Assembly (NCBI RefSeq): GCF_007990755.1
Contig: NZ_BJXA01000026.1
Span: 1-64,000, forward strand
From: Nocardia ninae NBRC 108245
GTDB lineage: Bacteria; Actinomycetota; Actinomycetes; Mycobacteriales; Mycobacteriaceae
Reading direction: 5' to 3'
DNA: 64,000 nt
Numbering within the stretch: position 1 is the stretch's first letter; every line of letters starts with the position of its first letter. Below the pieces are notes generated by a model. The model worked only from the letters and a program-made list of their open reading frames with translations. It did no database searches and was not told the DNA's origin. This document shows positions 61,551-64,000 of the stretch, piece by piece. The position numbers and the translations under genes are program-made.

Positions 61551-61878
61551 TAAGTACCTCCTCGAGCAGAGCGATCTCCGGCAGGTTTTCCGCCGGGGTA
61601 GGTGTGACCAGGTGTCCGCCGTCCATCAGATCGGCCGCGACGATCTTCACTACGGACGGCGGCAGGTCGAGGTACGCGGCGATCTCGGCGATCGATAGCG
61701 TGCCCCGGCGGCTGCAGAGATTCATGACCCGGCGTGCATCGGGCGCGACACCGGGTGACGGGTCCTTTGCGGTACGGACCAATGTGACCAGGTCCAACTC
61801 GCGGGTGGGACGCGTGCGTCCCCCGGTGCGCACGTATGCCCGAACCAAATCGGGATCACGCCGGGACCGTGGTGTCAT
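61525..61878 (-). CDS. cvnC: Conservon DUF742 protein
   Basis: 117 residues, DUF742: RAYVRTGGRTRPTRELDL and a winged-helix-like segment GTLSIAEIAAYLDLPPSVVKIVAADL, then the family's C-terminal LLEEVLNGLRAL. Role within conservons not fully known. Four-base overlap with cvnB (ATGA). Confidence 0.92.
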   Translation of the reverse strand: MTPRSRRDPDLVRAYVRTGGRTRPTRELDLVTLVRTAKDPSPGVAPDARRVMNLCSRRGTLSIAEIAAYLDLPPSVVKIVAADLMDGGHLVTPTPAENLPEIALLEEVLNGLRALAV

Positions 61879-62300
61879 GGCAATTCGCCACCATCAACAC
61901 GCCTGCGCGGCTGGCTCCCCAGCTCGTGCCCGACCCGGCCCGCGAGTTCGTTCATCCGGTGCGCGATGAGTGCCACGTCGATCTCCGGGGTGGTCGCCAC
62001 GCCGAGGAGCGCGCCGTCACCGGCGGCGGTGATCAGGATCATGCCCTGGTCGTACTCGGTCATGTTCTGCCGCACACCGTTGTCGCCCTCACCGCAGAAC
62101 TCCCCGAGGGCCTTGCCCAGTGACCGCAGACCCGACGCGGCGGCGGAGAAGCGCTCCGCCTGGTCGCGCTCGATGCCGACCGAGTGCGCGATCCGTAACC
62201 CGTCTTCGGATAGCAGTACTGCGAATCTGACGCCCGGGACATTGAGGTCTTCGAGTAGCCAGCCCAGCTTGTTGCTGCTGTCGGTCACGGGTGTGGCCAT
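61875..62300 (-). CDS. cvnB: Conservon roadblock/LC7-domain protein
   Basis: 141 residues, roadblock/LC7 fold: LGWLLEDLNVPGVRFAVLLSEDGLRIAHS and ILITAAGDGALLGVATTPEIDVALIAHRM. MglB-like regulators of small GTPases, here the likely partner of cvnD. One-base overlap with cvnA (TGATG). Confidence 0.93.
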   Translation of the reverse strand: MATPVTDSSNKLGWLLEDLNVPGVRFAVLLSEDGLRIAHSVGIERDQAERFSAAASGLRSLGKALGEFCGEGDNGVRQNMTEYDQGMILITAAGDGALLGVATTPEIDVALIAHRMNELAGRVGHELGSQPRRRVDGGELP

Positions 62301-63709
62301 CAGGATGTCATCCCTTCCGTGTGATCGGGGTTGTCGGACTGATCGGTGGCGGCTGCGCGGCCGCTCTTGGAACCGGTGTGCCAGGCCGCGGCTACGTCGG
62401 GGCGGGCCAGGCCGGGTTCGGTGCGCGGCCCGACCGGGGCGAGCGCGACCGTCCGGCGGCGCCGCTTCGGTAAGCCGCCGCTGGTGATCTCGTGCACGGC
62501 GAATGGCTCACTCTCACTGGGCTCTTCGCTCTGCGGTGCGCTGTGCGCGGGGCTCGCGTGGACCGCAGCGGGGACGGGTTCGGCGGGGACCTCTACCTCA
62601 CGCGCGGGCGTGACCTCCTGGCCGGGCTGCGGGGTCATCAGCAGGGCCTCGGGGATGTAGACCATCGCCCGCATGCCGCCGTAGACGTTCGGGCCGTCGA
62701 TGTAGACGGTGAAGCCGTAGCGACGTGCCAGTGCGGCGATACCCGGGAAGCCGACCTTCGGCGCGGGGCCGAGCTGGTGGATGTCGACCGAGCGCTCGTG
62801 CGCGAGCACCTGCCTGGCCTCCTCCATCTGCTCGGCGTTCATCCGCACGCCCGCGTCGTCGATGATCACGGTGACGCCGTGGTGCCCCTCCTGGAAGCTG
62901 ACATCCACGAAAGACGTTGGCGGGGAATACCGCAGCGCGTTGTCGAGCAGGGTGGCCAGCGTGTGCACGAGCGGTTCCACCGCACGGCTGATGACCACCC
63001 GGTCGAGCTGGCCGGGACGCACCCGCAGGTAGTCGCGGACGCGGCCGACCGCGCCACCGACGACGTCGGTGAGCGACTGGGCGGGCCAGCGCCTGCCGGG
63101 CAGGCCACCGCAGACGATCACGTAGGACTGCGCCTGCCGGATCATCTGCTGCACGGTGTGGTCGATGCGCGTGAGGGTTTCGTACACCTCGTCCTTGCGG
63201 TGCTCGCGCAGCGCGGCGCTGACCACCTGGCTGACGTCGGCGCCGAGACTGACCACCGACGTGCCGAACGAGCGCACGGCCGCACTGGTCGCCTGTCTGG
63301 CCGCGTTGGACACCTCGGTGCGCACCGCCTCCTCGGCGGACTTGATCGCCTGCTGCGCCTCGTGGTTCGCGTGTTCCCTGGTCTCGGACCGCAGCAGACT
63401 CAGGTCGTCGGCGTACCGCTCGGCGATCCACCGCAACACCTGCGCGATGCGCGAGTTCTCCAGGCCCGGCGGCACTTCGACCGTAGGGGCCGGGCTGTCG
63501 AACCGTCTGATCGACTCCACTACCGACGGCATCGTGGTCGTCGCGAAGCGTTCGACGGCTTCTTCGGCGGCTCGTTGCTCTCTACTGAGCGCTTCGGCTC
63601 TGGCTCGCTGCTGTTTGGCGTAATGCACTGCGTACAACGCCACCGCTGTCACCACTACGAGCGCGGCGGCGAGGACCCATGAAAGCACCACGGCGATATC
63701 TTGGTTCAT
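62300..63709 (-). CDS. cvnA: Conservon sensor-kinase-like protein
   Basis: 469 residues. One N-terminal membrane helix (VVLSWVLAAALVVVTAVALYA), a long coiled-coil region (KQQRARAEALSREQRAAEEAV), and a GHKL ATPase domain (ATLLDNALRYSPPTSF, VIIDDAGVRM, GFPGIAALARRYGF) followed by a Pro-rich charged tail. The phospho-accepting His box of orthodox kinases is not evident, as in other CvnA proteins. ATG at 63709 chosen because the helix starts there; the frame continues upstream without protein-like sequence. The remaining 63710-64000 shows no gene. Confidence 0.9.
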   Translation of the reverse strand: MNQDIAVVLSWVLAAALVVVTAVALYAVHYAKQQRARAEALSREQRAAEEAVERFATTTMPSVVESIRRFDSPAPTVEVPPGLENSRIAQVLRWIAERYADDLSLLRSETREHANHEAQQAIKSAEEAVRTEVSNAARQATSAAVRSFGTSVVSLGADVSQVVSAALREHRKDEVYETLTRIDHTVQQMIRQAQSYVIVCGGLPGRRWPAQSLTDVVGGAVGRVRDYLRVRPGQLDRVVISRAVEPLVHTLATLLDNALRYSPPTSFVDVSFQEGHHGVTVIIDDAGVRMNAEQMEEARQVLAHERSVDIHQLGPAPKVGFPGIAALARRYGFTVYIDGPNVYGGMRAMVYIPEALLMTPQPGQEVTPAREVEVPAEPVPAAVHASPAHSAPQSEEPSESEPFAVHEITSGGLPKRRRRTVALAPVGPRTEPGLARPDVAAAWHTGSKSGRAAATDQSDNPDHTEGMTS

Positions 63710-64000
63710 CAGTTCTTTCGTCGTCGATTGGCGCCGAGGATTGGGAGCGCTCGCGAGTGCGAATGCACGAGGCCGCATCGCCTGTCGGTCATGGTGGTTC
63801 GTCCCGCCTTCCTCGCGACGCCGACCAGCACACCCTGGTCGGATCTGGTCCACGTCGGAGGACCGGCAACCGCCGAACAACAGATTGTGTCCGAACAGTT
63901 ACCAGAACCCGACGGACCGACATTAGCAGCAATGCAACTAGTTCTCGCCAGATCCGGTCACATGATTGCGTTTGCAGACAACAGATGACGGGCGCCGCGC

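Noticed and set aside
1-64000. tRNA, rRNA, CRISPR arrays, insertion sequences or prophage
   Set aside because: No cloverleaf, spaced short repeats, transposase, integrase or phage structural gene was seen on reading both strands.

Overview
The window is high-GC, densely coded actinobacterial DNA. Several features together point to a mycolic-acid actinomycete close to Nocardia: a soluble DesA-type acyl-ACP desaturase, an EmbR-type SARP-FHA regulator, a DUF222/HNH (13E12-type) endonuclease, two DUF574-type methyltransferases, a Streptomyces/Nocardia-style conservon (cvnABCDE plus a second P450), and a glycine-rich PGRS-like tail at the left edge. I see no rRNA, tRNA, CRISPR array, prophage or insertion sequence. 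Layout and codon use look chromosomal.

Left part (1-13.3 kb): after the tail of a glycine-rich gene and a DoxX-like membrane protein comes a full histidine-degradation operon on the minus strand, hutH-hutU-M20 amidohydrolase-hutF-hutI. A divergent IclR regulator sits at its head. The M20 enzyme takes the place expected for the last step, N-formylglutamate to glutamate plus formate. A DUF574 methyltransferase follows, then a peroxide-response set (ohrR-ohr-oxidoreductase) and a phytoene-dehydrogenase-like flavoprotein.

Middle left (13.7-26.5 kb): a five-gene ABC import operon (ATPase, lipoprotein, class III phosphodiesterase, two permeases) looks like a Ugp-type system for phosphodiesters or sugar phosphates. 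A secreted lipase, a DUF998 membrane protein, a Thr/Pro-rich surface protein, a small secreted repeat protein, the EmbR-like regulator, a LysR regulator and the desaturase follow.

Middle (26.7-42.8 kb): HNH endonuclease, a methyltransferase, small proteins, then amino-acid catabolism. This comprises a PucR regulator divergent from pruA-pruB (proline to glutamate), an APC amino-acid permease, a uronate-dehydrogenase-like epimerase, an amidase, a flavin-type oxidoreductase, and an Lrp regulator next to alanine dehydrogenase with a motif shared by both promoters. A GntR-MFS pair closes the block.

Right part (43-64 kb): two tandem RNHCP-domain genes, an unrecognised coiled-coil protein, a two-component system divergent from a lipoprotein glycosidase that carries an apparent +1 frameshift in a C5 run, an acyl-CoA-dehydrogenase-like flavoprotein, a DUF3533 membrane protein, a CPA1 Na+/H+ antiporter with tandem operator-like repeats, a secreted alpha/beta hydrolase, an AraC regulator, a GCS2 ligase, a VOC protein, a second DUF574 methyltransferase, and the conservon, whose first P450 has lost the ExxR motif.

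Functions rest on motif recognition by eye. No database search was possible. Operator calls are from visible symmetry only.
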